Source: Lepidodermella squamata
Taxonomy: Eukaryota; Gastrotricha
Direction of reading: 5' to 3'
Length of the DNA stretch: 64,000 bases
Assembly: GCA_047495785.1 (NCBI GenBank)
Contig: JBLDXI010000015.1
Span: forward strand, 4,712,001-4,776,000
The first letter of the stretch is position 1, and each line of letters opens with the position of its first letter. Below are positions 34,567 to 46,506 of this stretch, one piece after another. Both the position numbers and the translations under genes were made by a program. The notes beneath the pieces are model-generated. The model was not told the origin of the DNA. It saw only the letters and a program-made list of their open reading frames with translations, and ran no database searches.

Positions 34567-37539
34567 TCAGGAATTTTTCTGGGAATCCGCGGGTGCAACT
34601 GCGCCAATGCGGGGTGGGACGGCAGGGGGTACCGTTGTTCGACTCGGCGGAGTGGGAGGTTGATTTTGATCGACTTCCGGCTTGCTGTCGGTCGAAATTT
34701 CGGGCGAAGATTGCGATTGTGGCGGCTCTTCACTGCTGGGGAAAAGTTCGGTGAATTTCGCCTCGAACGGAACGTCCATATTCGCGTTGCCGGGCCAGTC
34801 GTCACCGCCGCTAGCGACTTTTTCACTCGCGCCTGGCCATTCGCTGCCAGAAACCGCTGAGAAGTCGGCGAAAGGAGAGAAATTGCTGGATTCATCCACG
34901 TCAGAACTCGACCGGCTCGCATCTGAGCCGTCGTCCTCATCTTCTTCCATCCGCTCGAGCCCGCTGCGGTTTTTCGGCGAAGTTGAGCAAGGCGGCTGTT
35001 CGGGCGTGCTGCTAGTAAACGGATTCCACTCTGACTCTTTCACCTCGCCAACATTGCCCTGCGAGTCCTCGAACATGTGCTTCACCGGCGCGTGTTTCGC
35101 AGTTTCGAAGCTGCCCTGCTGCACCTCGGTGTCACACCACAAATTGTCGTCGTCTTCGTTATCACTGTCATCGCTCACCGGTTGCGGTTTAGCGATCGGC
35201 GCTGTCGACGACAACTTCACGCGCTCTTCGCAGGCGGTTTCAAACGCAAGCTCGTGATCGTTCATCTCTGTATCACTGTCCTCATCACTCGAGTCCATCT
35301 TGCCCCGTTGGTCGCGAGGTAGAACCGACTTGGGCACGCGAGGCAGAGGAGGTAAATTGCCGAGGACTGATTTTTGAGGGTCCAATTCAAGGCCAGTCAG
35401 AGCATTGTTAAACGAACCCAAAGGCCGCGCACTCAGGTCTTGTTTTTGGTACTCGGTCTGCATTTGCCGAAGGACGTTGTCGATACTAAATTGCTCATTA
35501 TCACCGTGCCTATCATTGTCATCCATGTCGTCATCGTCTTCGTCGTCCTCCTCAGATACGCCTTGCCGCGTATTCCGACCTAAGCCAATCCGCAGCCGTT
35601 GGCCATTGATCGAACTGACCACGCCGCCGGCCATCATCATCATGATAGCCGAGGTCGAAGATGAGTTGATCGAAGAAGTGACCGCTGATAACCGATCAGG
35701 CTTGTTGCGCTCATTGACGCCAGCTAGCGTATCACTTTCGAATTTCCGCCACTCCTCGAGGCATTCGGGTGAAACATGTTTCGCTACCTCACTCTTCTGA
35801 TTTTCGAGGGCACGAGAGAAGTGATTAGCCATGAGCAAAACCTGTCCAGTATTTCCTGGGCATCTATTACCCTGCTTATCTTTGTCGTGAAAGGAGTCGA
35901 GAAGCAAACGTACAAAATTGCAGTCAACGAGCAATTTTTTCAGTAGTGGCTTGTCTACGCCCGTTGTAGACAGAATTGTAGAAGATATGCGCTCGACCGA
36001 GTTGTGCATCAAGCTATTCCATCGATAACGGATAAAAACCTTGAAAATCGACTGCAACACGTCGTTATCTGCGACAGCCGCGTCGATTTTTGGATCTCGC
36101 TGCTCGACAAGTAGCTGCAGGGTTTCAATAATGCGTAAACGAAGTCTACCAAGGGGCGGAATCTCCTCAACACATTCAGAGCCAACGGTAGAGGATAGGC
36201 ATAGGCGAGAGGACGGATATTGAGGTGGGGCGTTGTCGATCAGTGCACGCAACTGGGTCAGCATCTGATCGAGCAACGGCCCCACCTCAATATCCGTCCT
36301 CTCGGGCCTATGGCCTATCGGCTCTACCGATGGCTCTGAATGTGTCGTATTGGACAAAGGTGCGTGACCCGAATGCATTGAATCAGAGGCGTTCACAGAA
36401 TCGATATTATCGAAGTCATCCATGGCATTCATCGAACAAGAAGCACCTTTATCAGCGCGGTCGTATCCCGAATAATCTTGACTCAATATAGTGTTTAATA
36501 TTCCGAAACCGTGGTATAACACGAATTCTGGAACAGTAGTCGACGAATTTGACGGAAACATTACTGAAAACAATGATTCAATCGACTTTTCATTCAAGAA
36601 AGCATTCGCGAGGGGAGAAGGTGCTGAGCGAATAATTTCGCTTACAAACTGAGCAGCATTTGTCGCTGAATCCTTTGATCTGAAAATTTATGGATTTAAC
36701 AAGTGCGTCAGCAAATACAATCATCTCCTTACATGTCTGAAACCGATTTTGGCGACAAAGCGTTAATCAATACATTAGGCAATCCAGCCTCAACAAGAGG
36801 CTGTAGAAATCCGCTGGAGCATGGCAATCCGGAGTCCACGTCCTCCACAGGTGACGCGAATTGAAGAAGCAAATCAACAAGGCAAGGGAGATGCAAACTT
36901 GAAGCGAAAATTTCAACCATGTCAGCAGACCGTTTCTCCATAAAATCGTAAAGCTAAGAAAAATCAGATTATCATCAAAGTTTCCAGCGCGATATATATC
37001 AACTCACCACTTTTGTTTTCATTTTAAACAAATGTTGGATCAGCTTCACACAAAAACTGGCCTGCAAAGGGGTTGCTTGATGGGCACGATAGTCAATAAA
37101 GGCAAATATTCGTGTTATGTAGTCTTCCGAAGCCGCTAGCTTCGAAGTAAGCTCGGGAATTTCGCATGTCATCACTTCACACGCTCGAGATGGATACTTG
37201 TACTGAACGGAAACATCTGCCGATGGGTCCGGATCCGTAAGTATGTAACCCAACATTTCACCGAATGTATCGTCTTGGCACAAGCTGATATTAAAGATTA
37301 ATGCAAACTTAGAAATGTAGAAGAGAAGCAAACTCACAAGTCTATCAGCTTCATATTTTGCCCGACACATTGCTGTATTACATCGTCTTCGTCCAGAATG
37401 GCAGTGAGCTGAGGTGTCTGATAAAGACAAAGAGAAATTTAGGATTGAGCATCAAGTTATTCAGCGAATTGTCACTAACATCGGATGCTAAAATTGTGTC
37501 GATCCTCGTAGGCTCGACGATGTTGCTTTGAAAAAACAT
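34567..37539 (-). CDS. Serine/threonine-protein phosphatase 6 regulatory subunit (SAPS domain, PP6R)
   Basis: Exons 37539-37480, 37417-37339, 37284-37008, 36953-36733 and 36680-34567 give about 916 residues. The SAPS region holds the family blocks LDEDDVIQQCVGQNMKLIDFL, KYPSRACEVMTCEIPEL and FVRLLLDSF, and folds as helical repeats that bind the PP6 catalytic subunit. The C-terminal half is long, acidic and disordered (EEDDEDDDDMDDND, repeated SS/DE runs) and ends in a proline-rich tail (PPTPPSRTTVPPAVPPRIG). Introns are 52-59 nt in the 5' part, and most of the protein is in the last exon. The start exon begins MFFQSNIVEPTRID, comparable to MFWKFDLNTTSHVD in vertebrate PP6R proteins. Confidence 0.93.
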
Positions 37540-38485
37540 AGCCGCTTCCGATAATTGTTATCAAAAACGTTCAAGATCTAAGGACATTAATAATGTATGT
37601 TGAATGAGCTCATGTGCATAAAAAACAAGCCACTTCAAAGAACAGAGTCTGCTAAGCGACTTCAAGAGTGATTTTCCACAATACTGCTAATGATAGAGAT
37701 AATAATAAAATTTCAGAAATATCGCGCATCGCACAATCACGCTCAAATGTCCTCTCCCCTATCGCACATGTTAGAAAGGGCCTCGAAAAATTATTACTTC
37801 AAAGTCCATCGTGGATGGCTTGAGGTGAGCAGAGAATAGAATCGTACCTGAAAAACTCAAGACTTACTAACTTATAAATTTAACTTGAATATAAAGAAAG
37901 TCAGGCCCGTTCCACAAGTAAATGCTTTGTCTGCTTAAAAGAATTCAACTCAGAACTCAAAAGCTACCAAACTAGCTGACGGTACTAGCTGAATGTGGAA
38001 TAAAAACAACTTATTTTCGGCAGAAATAACAACAGACTTATCCTTGAAGCAAAAAGAAAAGAATATAGCTTCAATGTCAAAGAAGGTAACAGCCAGGAGC
38101 CAGGATTTCCTGGGCAAGGCAACATGAAGGAGAGAAAATAGTTTCTGGCTGATTCAACGCGCGCTCGCGGAGAATTTCGCCGATCAAGGTCGCAAAAATT
38201 CCAAAAAGTTGACAACCATCATTTTTATGCTGTAGGTCATTTAGCCTATGGCACGCTGACCGCACGATTTTATTTTGCGAAAATTTGTCAGAATATTATA
38301 TTTTCAAGGTTGAACGAAGGTTGCCGCAAAACGCAAAAAATCGAGAAGCGTCGTGATTTCCATCCGTTTTCTGCTGCTATGCCAAGTTCTGTTTTCTTCT
38401 TAAGATTAGTGGAGGCTCGCCTTGTAACCTGACCCTTTGTTTCCGTCTACCTTAAATTCGAGGCGAGCTTCTGCTGCTTATTCAC
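37540..38485. other. Divergent promoter region, SAPS gene (-) and SHPRH (+)
   Basis: About 950 nt separate the two divergent start codons. No conserved element stands out by eye and no open frame is supported. Confidence 0.4.
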
Positions 38486-41400
38486 ATGCGAAGATATCCT
38501 GCAAAGTCGCCTATCAAATTAGACGTCGAGGAAAGAAGGAGGCGAACATGGAATTATTCTGTATCTTCGGGCTTACAAGAGCCTTTCCTTCCCGTCCATA
38601 CAGATTCTCTAAAGTTTGTAAAGAGCATCGAATCAACTGCTAAGGAAAATAATAACGAAGATTTCGCTGTTCTTGCAAGCACTTCGAAACGCGGACGTTT
38701 TTCGATAAATTATAGACAGATCTCTCTCCAAGCCGGTAGTATCGAAAGTTCTCATTGCCTTGGCACATTCAAATTCACGATTCTCGAAGACCCCAGTGGA
38801 ATACTTGACTCGATCGAGAAGAAAAAGTGCGTGTTAAGATTCGATGCTTCTGATCCATCGAGAACGTTAGCCTTGCAAGTATCATCGTCAGGAATTACTG
38901 TGAGCTTGAACTGTCGCCCTGAATGGGTTGATTCGTTTCGATTTGAAGATAAGACATACGACTCGGATGATTTGCTGGTTGACTTGGCTGCCGCTGGCCG
39001 GCTTATTGTTTGCAAAGTATTCTTTTCTGACGCAGTTACTGCTATGGTATCGGTTACACCTGCTGGAATTGATGAAAACTTCTGCTTCGAAGCCGATAGC
39101 GTTCCGGGTAAATCAGAATTAGCTTTTGGATACCTGGTGAGATATTTTCACGGGTTTTCACCGCTACTTGGTAAGGCAATTTCCTTCAGTGATTTCATGC
39201 ATTGATTTTGAAATTCTATCGCAGATAATAATGTTCTGGCACAGAACTTTGACTCAGTATCTGATTGGCTGAAGCTGTTTGGACTTGTGAAAGCTAAAAT
39301 ATCTAACTCGAATTTCTGCAGCGATGATTATTTGGGCGATCTATTTGATAAACTGAAAGCTTCGCCCCTTCGAGCAGAGCTCCGTCATTACCAGCTAAGC
39401 GCTGTTCGCTGGCTCTTGTCTCGAGAAGAATCTATGGCTTCACATTCGGTTTTCGACTTCGCGATTGAGCGAATGTTCACTATATTGTCTTTGAGAGCAG
39501 GATCTGGCTGCTTTTATAATCGAATTTCATGCAGGTTAGCTGATTTTCTGTGTTGGGTGCTTGAATTATTGATTGTAATATAGGCTTTGTGCTCAGCTTC
39601 CAACCAGCTTCACCCTACCGTCTGGCGGAATTCTCGCGGACGAGATGGGTTTAGGGAAAACGGTTGAAGTTTTGGCATTGGTGCTGATGAATCCTTGCAA
39701 TATTGGCGACACTGCTGAGCCCTCTGCCACTCGAATGGAAACTTGCGTTGCAACAAAATCTAGCCACTTTTCTTGTATTTGCGGTGATATGCTGAACCAG
39801 TTGCCACTCATAAATTGTAGCGATTGCAACTCTACACAACACAGTAAATGTGTTGGATGGGGCGATAACAATTCATCCCAAATTTACCGGTGTCCATACT
39901 GTATTCTGAACTACGAAGTTATAAATTCAAGAGCTACACTTGTTGTGACGCCGTCTGTTATTTGTGCTCAATGGGCTGACGAGATCGAAAGACATGTGGA
40001 CTCATCAGCAAGCACGTTTAAAGTATACACCTACCATGGTTAGACACTACTTTACCGTCAAAATATATTGCAAATGCAATCCTATTTCCAGGCATTAAAA
40101 TGTCCGGAACTTATGTTCAACCCTCAGTGCTGGCAGATAACGATATCGTCCTTGTGACTTACGAAACTCTTCGCAGCGAACTTGCCAACGCAAATCTTCA
40201 ATTCGATGATAGGAGCTCTTCCCTGAGAACATCGAAGCGCTTCATGGCTGTTCCAAGTCCTCTGCCGGCTATTAGGTGCGCTGAATCAAAGAATAACAGC
40301 TTCGGTAATTAATTACTGTTTCAATTTATTTTAGGTGGTGGCGACTTTGTCTTGATGAAGCACAAATGGTTGAGTCTGCTAACCAGGCGGCTCAAATGGT
40401 TTGTCGTATGCAAGCAGTTCATCGATGGTGCATAACTGGGACGCCTATCAGCCATTCTATCAACGATCTGTTCGGGCTGCTAGTGTTCCTGAGATATCCT
40501 ATCTTTTCAAATCAATTTTACTGGAACCAGTTGGTCGCTAAGCCATATTTCAATGGCAATGTGAACCCGCTTGTCAATGTTCTCTCGACCGTTTTCTGGC
40601 GGACAGCCAAGCACAGTGTTTTGGATCAAATCGGTGTACCTCCGATCAGTGAATCCATTCAATACCTAACGTTTTCGCCTGTCGAGGAGCATTTATATCG
40701 CCATCGTTACAACGCCAATGCACTGACGAACACTGTTTCGGAATTATCGTTGTACGAACGAACTATTCTAATTAGACACATTGATCGGCGTGTTGTTGAT
40801 CGTTTCTTGGACCCTCTAACACCCCTTCGGCGAGCATGCTCAGACGTTGGCAAGAAAACTCGTTTAGGACCTCGCGGTAACGAGTTGAAAGTCACAAATG
40901 CCGCAACTATGGATCAGGTTTTGAAAGATGTAAGTTACCCTAAAATTGCTGTACGTACCAAAATACCTGGAGGGTTTGTATTGTTTAGCTGCTCAAAAAA
41001 GCCGTAACTACTTGCATTGACTACAACCGACAACACGTAATGTTTCTTAATGGCCTAGCCGGTCTGCATTTCTTACGGAACGAGTTGGGAAAAGCGGCGT
41101 CGTTTTACCGCCAAGTTCTATGGGCAGCGCGAGACAATGCGGCGATTTGTGAGACTGATCGCCTTCAACTCATCCACGCTGCCCATAACTTGTACGAAGT
41201 TATCCAAACGGCTAAAGCTGTCGGTGATTCCAGCGTAGATTTAGCTCCAAGTGACGATGATTTGCCACAGAAAGAGCGAGAAATCACAGCCGTTTTTGTT
41301 GGTAAAAGGCAAGCAAAAGTGGATGAAAATCGCGAAGCACTTCACACTGCTCAGAATGCGATTAACAAGCTCGACACTGAGCTCTACGAAGACTGGTGGG

Positions 41401-43160
41401 CGGAAGTTTGCGAGCGCCTGTTGACCCGGTTAACCGATGAAGAGCTGGTTGATTTTTTCATGCGACTGCAGAATAACTTGCAGGAAACGTGTGCGAGTTC
41501 ACAAAATCTCGCTAGTCACCTGAAAAGTGTTCATGCACTCATGCTATCAGTGAATCAGCGCCTGCAATCGTTGGCTAATTTGCGAAAGAATTGGGCTGAT
41601 GCAGTATTAAGGCAGCTGCTGAAAACGCCGCCAAGTGACCTCTCCCAACAATTATCGGAATGCTCGTGTACTCAAATGGCCGTGCAAATTACGAAGGATA
41701 AATCGAGCCAATCGACAAAGCAAGGAAATTGTGCGTTCTGCAAAGCTATGAAAAGCTGTGTTGAGTACGAAAAAGTGCTATTTAGCGCTCGTAAAAAGCC
41801 TTCTTATGAAGAAAATGACTCGAACAATGACATTTGGGCTTGGTCTGACTCGGAAACAGAACGAGCTCTCAAATTTCTGCTGAGTTTCGCTAAAAGAAAT
41901 TCCCGTAAGTTTGCGAGCGTCCCGAATGGCACCGACACGAACGAACTGTTTGCATTTGGCGATAAGCACATTGAAAGATTTCATGCACTGAAAACAGAAT
42001 TCCGGCATCTTCGCGAGCTTTGGATGGCGTTCAAAAATCGCGTTGGCGCTGAAATCGAACTCAGCATGGCGGCTGATCGCCTAAAGCTGGTCGACTTGAA
42101 CTTGAAAGACCAACTCGGCCATGGATACGTGACCGCCGGTGAAATCCCGCACTTGATTGAATCGCATGCTCGAGACGCAGAAATCGCCAAGTCAAACTTC
42201 GAACGGGCGTGTGGTCAGCTACGCTATCTAAGGTCGTTGGAGAAAACCGTCGAGAATACGAACGCCACTTCTAATGAGGAAAATTGCCCAATATGTATGT
42301 CCAAGTTGGGCTTGTCGTGGGCTGTGTTGCCCTGTGCTCATTGTGTTTGCCTCGAATGCGTCATCACCTTGCGAAGGATGGTTCTAGCGAACCGGCGTCT
42401 GCCTTGTCCAGTCTGCCGTTTCACCATGGAAGAGCACGAGTTGGCTTACGTATCACTGCGCCCGGTCGATGAAATCTACCCGGAGGATAAAGTTGAAATC
42501 CTGGGAAATTACTCGACGAAAATCATGGCTGTCGTTAAAATTATTAAAGTCGTCTTGCTACGCGATCCAACTGCGAAGTTTCTTGTTTTCAGTTCTTGGC
42601 TCGAGGTTCTGTCTAGTTTGGTTCATGTTTTAACGGAAAATGGCGTGTCATCTCTCGTTCTTCAGAAATCAGGAGCGCGGCGAGTGAAAAATTCAAAGCA
42701 AAACGGCGATACGATTCGTGATAAATTTACGTCTACCATTCGTCGTTTTCGTGTTCCTGGTAGTGATGAAGGCACTATTTCCACCCTTCTTCTGCCCTAT
42801 TCTTGCGGCGCTAATGGGTTGAATTTAACTGAGGCCAATCATGTGATTCTTGTTGATCCATGTCTAACTCACTCCATGGATTCGCAGGCGATAGCTCGTG
42901 TATATCGAATCGGGCAAAAGCGGCCTACAACAGTTCATCGGCTGTTCGTGCGATCGACGATAGAGGAACGCATTTACCAAGTTTTATTGAAAAAGAGCAA
43001 ACATCACCACGAGCACCACGAACTCGATGACCCGACGGATGAAATCGACGAAATCGATGAGGAGGACTTCTTAGAAGATGCAGTCGTCGGAGATTTGCTG
43101 GATCTTTATCGATCTGAGCTTGACCATGGGTCAAAAAATAACCCGATTCCAATTTCGTAG
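38486..43160 (+). CDS. SHPRH: SHPRH-type SNF2 helicase / RING E3 ubiquitin ligase
   Basis: Nuclear DNA-damage-tolerance ligase that polyubiquitinates PCNA (Rad5-related). Exons 38486-39170, 39225-39534, 39584-40038, 40092-40275, 40335-40929 and 40989-43160 give 1466 residues; human has 1683. The N-terminus (KSPIKLDVEERRR) matches the family start. Walker A is in GGILADEMGLGKT near residue 345. An inserted PHD finger follows (CICGDML to CPYC). Motif II is DEAQ, as in SHPRH rather than the DEAH of most SNF2 proteins. ITGTPI lies downstream, a RING finger (CPICMSKLGLSWAVLPCAHC, ending CPVC) near 1176, and the helicase C lobe ends with QAIARVYRIGQKRPT. I did not find a linker-histone H15 domain between the SNF2 halves, which vertebrate SHPRH has. 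It heads a tight same-strand run. Confidence 0.95.
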
Positions 43161-43256
43161 TTTTTAAGATTTTACTTCCAGTTTTTTGTTACAATGGTCA
43201 TGCAATACAGCGTCAAATTTTCATTTTTATTTTCCAAGTAGATTATTACTGTAAGG

Positions 43257-43877
43257 ATGGCTTCTAATTGCTCATTGTTGGCTAGATTCATTCGCGTCCC
43301 ATTTTTACGACGAGCTTTCCTTTCTACCTCTTTCAACGAGAATGGTTCAAGTGAATTCAAACTACCGCCCTCCTTTCAAAGCGCGTCATCACTACGCCAC
43401 AGTTCCAGTGACAAATCCGTGCCTGACAGGAAAAATTTGCCTGAATTTTCCGGATTTGTTCCTGTCGATCGGTTGGACATTCGATATTCTCGCTCCAGTG
43501 GCCCGGGTGGTCAACACGTCAATCGAACGAATAGCAAGGTGGAAATACGTTTCAATGTTCAGCAGGCCGATTGGCTGCCGCAGTGGATTCGCGAGCGTCT
43601 CTCCGTTCGTGAAGCAACGAGATTAACTACAGACGGCTGCATCATAGTCACGTCGGACAAAACGCGGAAACAAATGCTGAACCAAGCAGATTGTATTGAT
43701 AAAATCCGGCGCATGATTGTCGAGGCGTCTCGTTTGCCCAAGGAACCGACCCCCGAGGAGATTGCCTTGAGGGAGCGCCGGCTTCGACAGGCCGAAGCGC
43801 GTCGCATTGCTGACCGTCGCCATCACTCGCAGATCAAACAGGGCCGGCAAGCTCCGTCGGCTACTGATAGTTTTTAA
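43257..43877 (+). CDS. MRPL58: Mitochondrial peptidyl-tRNA hydrolase ICT1 / mL62
   Basis: Class I release-factor-like hydrolase built into the mitochondrial large ribosomal subunit that frees stalled peptides. One exon, 206 residues (human 206). The basic N-terminus with RFIRVPFLRRAFLSTS is a mitochondrial presequence. The catalytic GGQ lies in SSGPGGQHVNR near residue 82, followed by SKVEIRFNV and the basic C-terminal tail typical of the family (RERRLRQAEARRIADRRHHS). It starts 96 nt after the SHPRH stop, with no AATAAA seen in between, so co-transcription is possible. Confidence 0.95.
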   Translation: MASNCSLLARFIRVPFLRRAFLSTSFNENGSSEFKLPPSFQSASSLRHSSSDKSVPDRKNLPEFSGFVPVDRLDIRYSRSSGPGGQHVNRTNSKVEIRFNVQQADWLPQWIRERLSVREATRLTTDGCIIVTSDKTRKQMLNQADCIDKIRRMIVEASRLPKEPTPEEIALRERRLRQAEARRIADRRHHSQIKQGRQAPSATDSF

Positions 43878-44035
43878 AATAGTAATCTTTCTTAAATTTG
43901 TTTTGTTCTTCCCTGAGGAGCGACCTGCTGTGGGCAAATATAACTTGGCAATAGTCAATCCTGTGCTTTGTATTTAATAGGCGTTAATTTAAAACTTTTA
44001 TAACGAGAGGGTTCTGATACGCTTTTCCGGCGTAG

Positions 44036-44627
44036 ATGACTAAATCGACTCATAAACCAGTTGTAAGTTTCAATATCATCATAATAAAAATTGTTTATTA
44101 ATGTGAAATTTTGCTCTAGTTGGCATCGTTCCCATTGGAAATTTTGGTATATCTAAACCGGTGGTACGTCGGATTTTACGTCGTCTGTCTTTGGCTAATA
44201 TACATCTATAAAGGTAATTTACAGCGCACATTCATTGTTACAACATTAATTCTTACTTTTTTAGCTGAAATTCTACCCTATCCGACCGGAGTGTTTGGCG
44301 CTGAGATTTTTATGACCTTCTTGCTGATAGCCTGTGAATATTTTCGAACCTTTTTCGGTAAGATTTCCATGGTTTTCATAACTTTCGTATATATCGATTT
44401 TTACTATAGTGACCAAAGGAAATTTGCGTGAATCGGCGAAAATTGTGATATTGTCTATCGTCTTCAGCATTCCATCAATTTTTCTATCGATATACTTTTT
44501 GTATTGGCAAACCTACGTGTTGCGACTCGATTTGATCCTCTCAGCAATCGAACTCGGTTTCATTGGTCTTTGCATTATTCTATCGATTGTTTCACTCGTC
44601 AGATTTGCTCAAGCGGCCTCACTATAA
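44036..44627 (+). CDS. TMEM216: Transmembrane protein 216 (ciliary transition zone)
   Basis: Four-pass membrane protein of the MKS/tectonic module that gates cilia. Exons 44036-44062, 44120-44213, 44265-44357 and 44410-44627 sum to 432 nt, 143 residues, the family's usual size. The blocks LPLEILFYLN-like FPLEILVYLNRWY, YKAEILPYPTG, EIFMTFLLIACEYFRTFF, TKGNLRES and YWQTYVLRLDLILSAIEL track vertebrate TMEM216 along its length. Introns are 50-57 nt. The first coding exon is only 27 nt. The stop codon is separated by a single base from the ATG of the next gene. Confidence 0.92.
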
Positions 44628-44628
44628 C

Positions 44629-46404
44629 ATGGATGTTGTCATGCCGAACTCACCCCTGGACGTGCACCTGCGGAGGCACGGAGAGGAAGGTCCAAATTTG
44701 GACGACCTACTTAATCAAAATGTTGAATTAACCCCGGAAAAGCACTCTTTCATGCGTGCATCGAAACTCAACGTGTTGTGGAAATGGTTTGGTGTGAGAA
44801 AGCACTTTCGATTATCGACCCCCCTATGTCTGACGGACCATTTCTTCGCGTCAAAAATGCTGTCCTTTTGTTCATTGCACGATATTATTTGTGAAGAAGA
44901 GGAATCTCAACTTCGCGAATCACTTGTTACGGTTGATCGAAAAGTCTTGGCGATATTCGGTTTCGTTGTCGCTATTCTGTTTTTGTTATTTCCGTTTATA
45001 ACCATAACCGCCTTAACAATTTGCTTCCTTGCATCGCTGCCCTTTTCGCTGAATTGCCTTCTATATTCGATGTTTCTCGGGCCTCAAATTGTTGCGCTGA
45101 CAAAGTCGATGCGCAAGTGCACCAATCTGTTAGCGGAAATTCACGTCGTCCACCTTGGTTTTGTATTTGCGAGTCGTTGCCGGCCCACCACCGACCTGCT
45201 AGACCGCTTGGGTTCAGAACGGACTAATGAAGTCGTTTCGCATCTGCAAACGCGTCTTGACGAGAGCATGTCCGAAGTTCGATCGGTTATCAATTCATTT
45301 TTCAGTGATAGCGGACCGTTGCCCCAAGACGTGGCGGTGCGACGCTTGATAGCCAATCGTAAAGCTGTTGAAAATCCTGAAATTCTCGAGACATCTTCGT
45401 CGAAAACCGTAAAAATGCGGAAATACCTTTCACTTACCTCTGGGCATTTATTCGACTTGGCCGTTGCATTCGTTCGAGCTGTATTCAAACTTTCGAGCAT
45501 GAAAGATCGAATTCGCCTCTTCACATCCGGATACTCAATTTATAGGAGGTTTCGTCAAATAACGGCAATGCTGGACTCAACCTGCGAAGGCGCAGCTTGT
45601 GCCGATTTGAACAACAGTTTTCGAAGCATTGAACAATTCTCGAAGTTTGCAGGAAAGATGAAAGAAGCTCCATTCCATGCTGCTAGTTTGCCTCGTGAGC
45701 ATCTTCAAAATTTCGTTTACCACCTGACAGAATTGAACCGAAAGGTTGCCTCCGACTTGGATAATGTAATTTCAGCGTGTGAGAATCCTTCAGAAGAACC
45801 CCCAGCAGCTCTGGATGAAATGATTAATCGACTGGAGGCTTGTACCAATCTTCTCAGTGTTACTAAATCTCTCTTCAAGGTGGAACAGTCTGAAGAAAAG
45901 CGCGATATTGCCCCGCAAAATCAGTCAGAATCTATTCCTGAACAGAAAATTGTGGATGAGATTGAGGAGAATTCTGACGAACTGCAGTTGTTCTTCGCTG
46001 ATACGGCGGATGATGTAGATGAGGAGCAATTCAAGCAAAAAGATCGATCGAATGGGCAAGAATTTGAGAAAACCTCCTCGCTTCATTTCTTGAATGAATT
46101 GAGGACAGTATTGAGTGAGCGAACCAAGGCCACGGAGGCTAAAGAGCGTGAAATTCTCAATAAACGCGGCATTGATCTGGACTCTTTACTAGCCGATCTC
46201 GCCGAGAAAAATGTGGAATCTAGTAAAAACGATCGAGTGAATCGACAACCGATAATTTTGGATGAAGAAACTCGGCAGGAGAGAAAAGCCTTGATGGCTG
46301 ATTTCAGCTCTCAAATTTTGCGCAATCGATTTGGCCAACGGAATGATGTGGAAGAATTTGTCATTTGTGATAGTAGCAGCAGCGGCGAGTCCGAAGCCGA
46401 TTAA
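44629..46404 (+). CDS. Vezatin-like membrane protein
   Basis: Single exon; 591 residues from the ATG at 44629, which lies one base after the TMEM216 stop (an in-frame upstream ATG at 44563 falls inside TMEM216). The N-terminus MPNSPLDVHLRRHG resembles vezatin's NSPLYQYLQDLG. A hydrophobic hairpin (VLAIFGFVVAILFLLFPFITITALTICFL, about residues 105-150) is followed by a mostly helical segment. The C-terminal part has LQLFFADTADDVDEEQF and LHFLNELRTVLSERTKATEAKEREIL, similar to vezatin's DDxDID and QELKSVLGFKASEAERQK. Vezatins link myosin VIIA to cadherin junctions, bind dynein, and occur in acrosomes. The resemblance is partial, so the call is probable rather than certain. Confidence 0.72.
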   Translation: MDVVMPNSPLDVHLRRHGEEGPNLDDLLNQNVELTPEKHSFMRASKLNVLWKWFGVRKHFRLSTPLCLTDHFFASKMLSFCSLHDIICEEEESQLRESLVTVDRKVLAIFGFVVAILFLLFPFITITALTICFLASLPFSLNCLLYSMFLGPQIVALTKSMRKCTNLLAEIHVVHLGFVFASRCRPTTDLLDRLGSERTNEVVSHLQTRLDESMSEVRSVINSFFSDSGPLPQDVAVRRLIANRKAVENPEILETSSSKTVKMRKYLSLTSGHLFDLAVAFVRAVFKLSSMKDRIRLFTSGYSIYRRFRQITAMLDSTCEGAACADLNNSFRSIEQFSKFAGKMKEAPFHAASLPREHLQNFVYHLTELNRKVASDLDNVISACENPSEEPPAALDEMINRLEACTNLLSVTKSLFKVEQSEEKRDIAPQNQSESIPEQKIVDEIEENSDELQLFFADTADDVDEEQFKQKDRSNGQEFEKTSSLHFLNELRTVLSERTKATEAKEREILNKRGIDLDSLLADLAEKNVESSKNDRVNRQPIILDEETRQERKALMADFSSQILRNRFGQRNDVEEFVICDSSSSGESEAD

Positions 46405-46500
46405 TGCGCGGCAAAAATATAAGCACCTGCACTGTGTCTAACATTAATTTTTTCTTGTCAGTTTTGCAAAGTGTGATCCAGTATCCAGTTATTATTGTTG

Positions 46501-46506
46501 AATAAA
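46501..46506 (+). terminator. Polyadenylation signal AATAAA after the vezatin-like gene
   Basis: AATAAA lies about 100 nt past the stop. I noticed no AATAAA in the short gaps between SHPRH, ICT1 and TMEM216, fitting a shared transcript; that check was by eye only. Confidence 0.5.

Noticed and set aside
44563-44628. Upstream in-frame ATG as the start of the vezatin-like protein
   Set aside because: It lies inside the TMEM216 coding exon; the ATG at 44629 gives the N-terminus that resembles vezatin.
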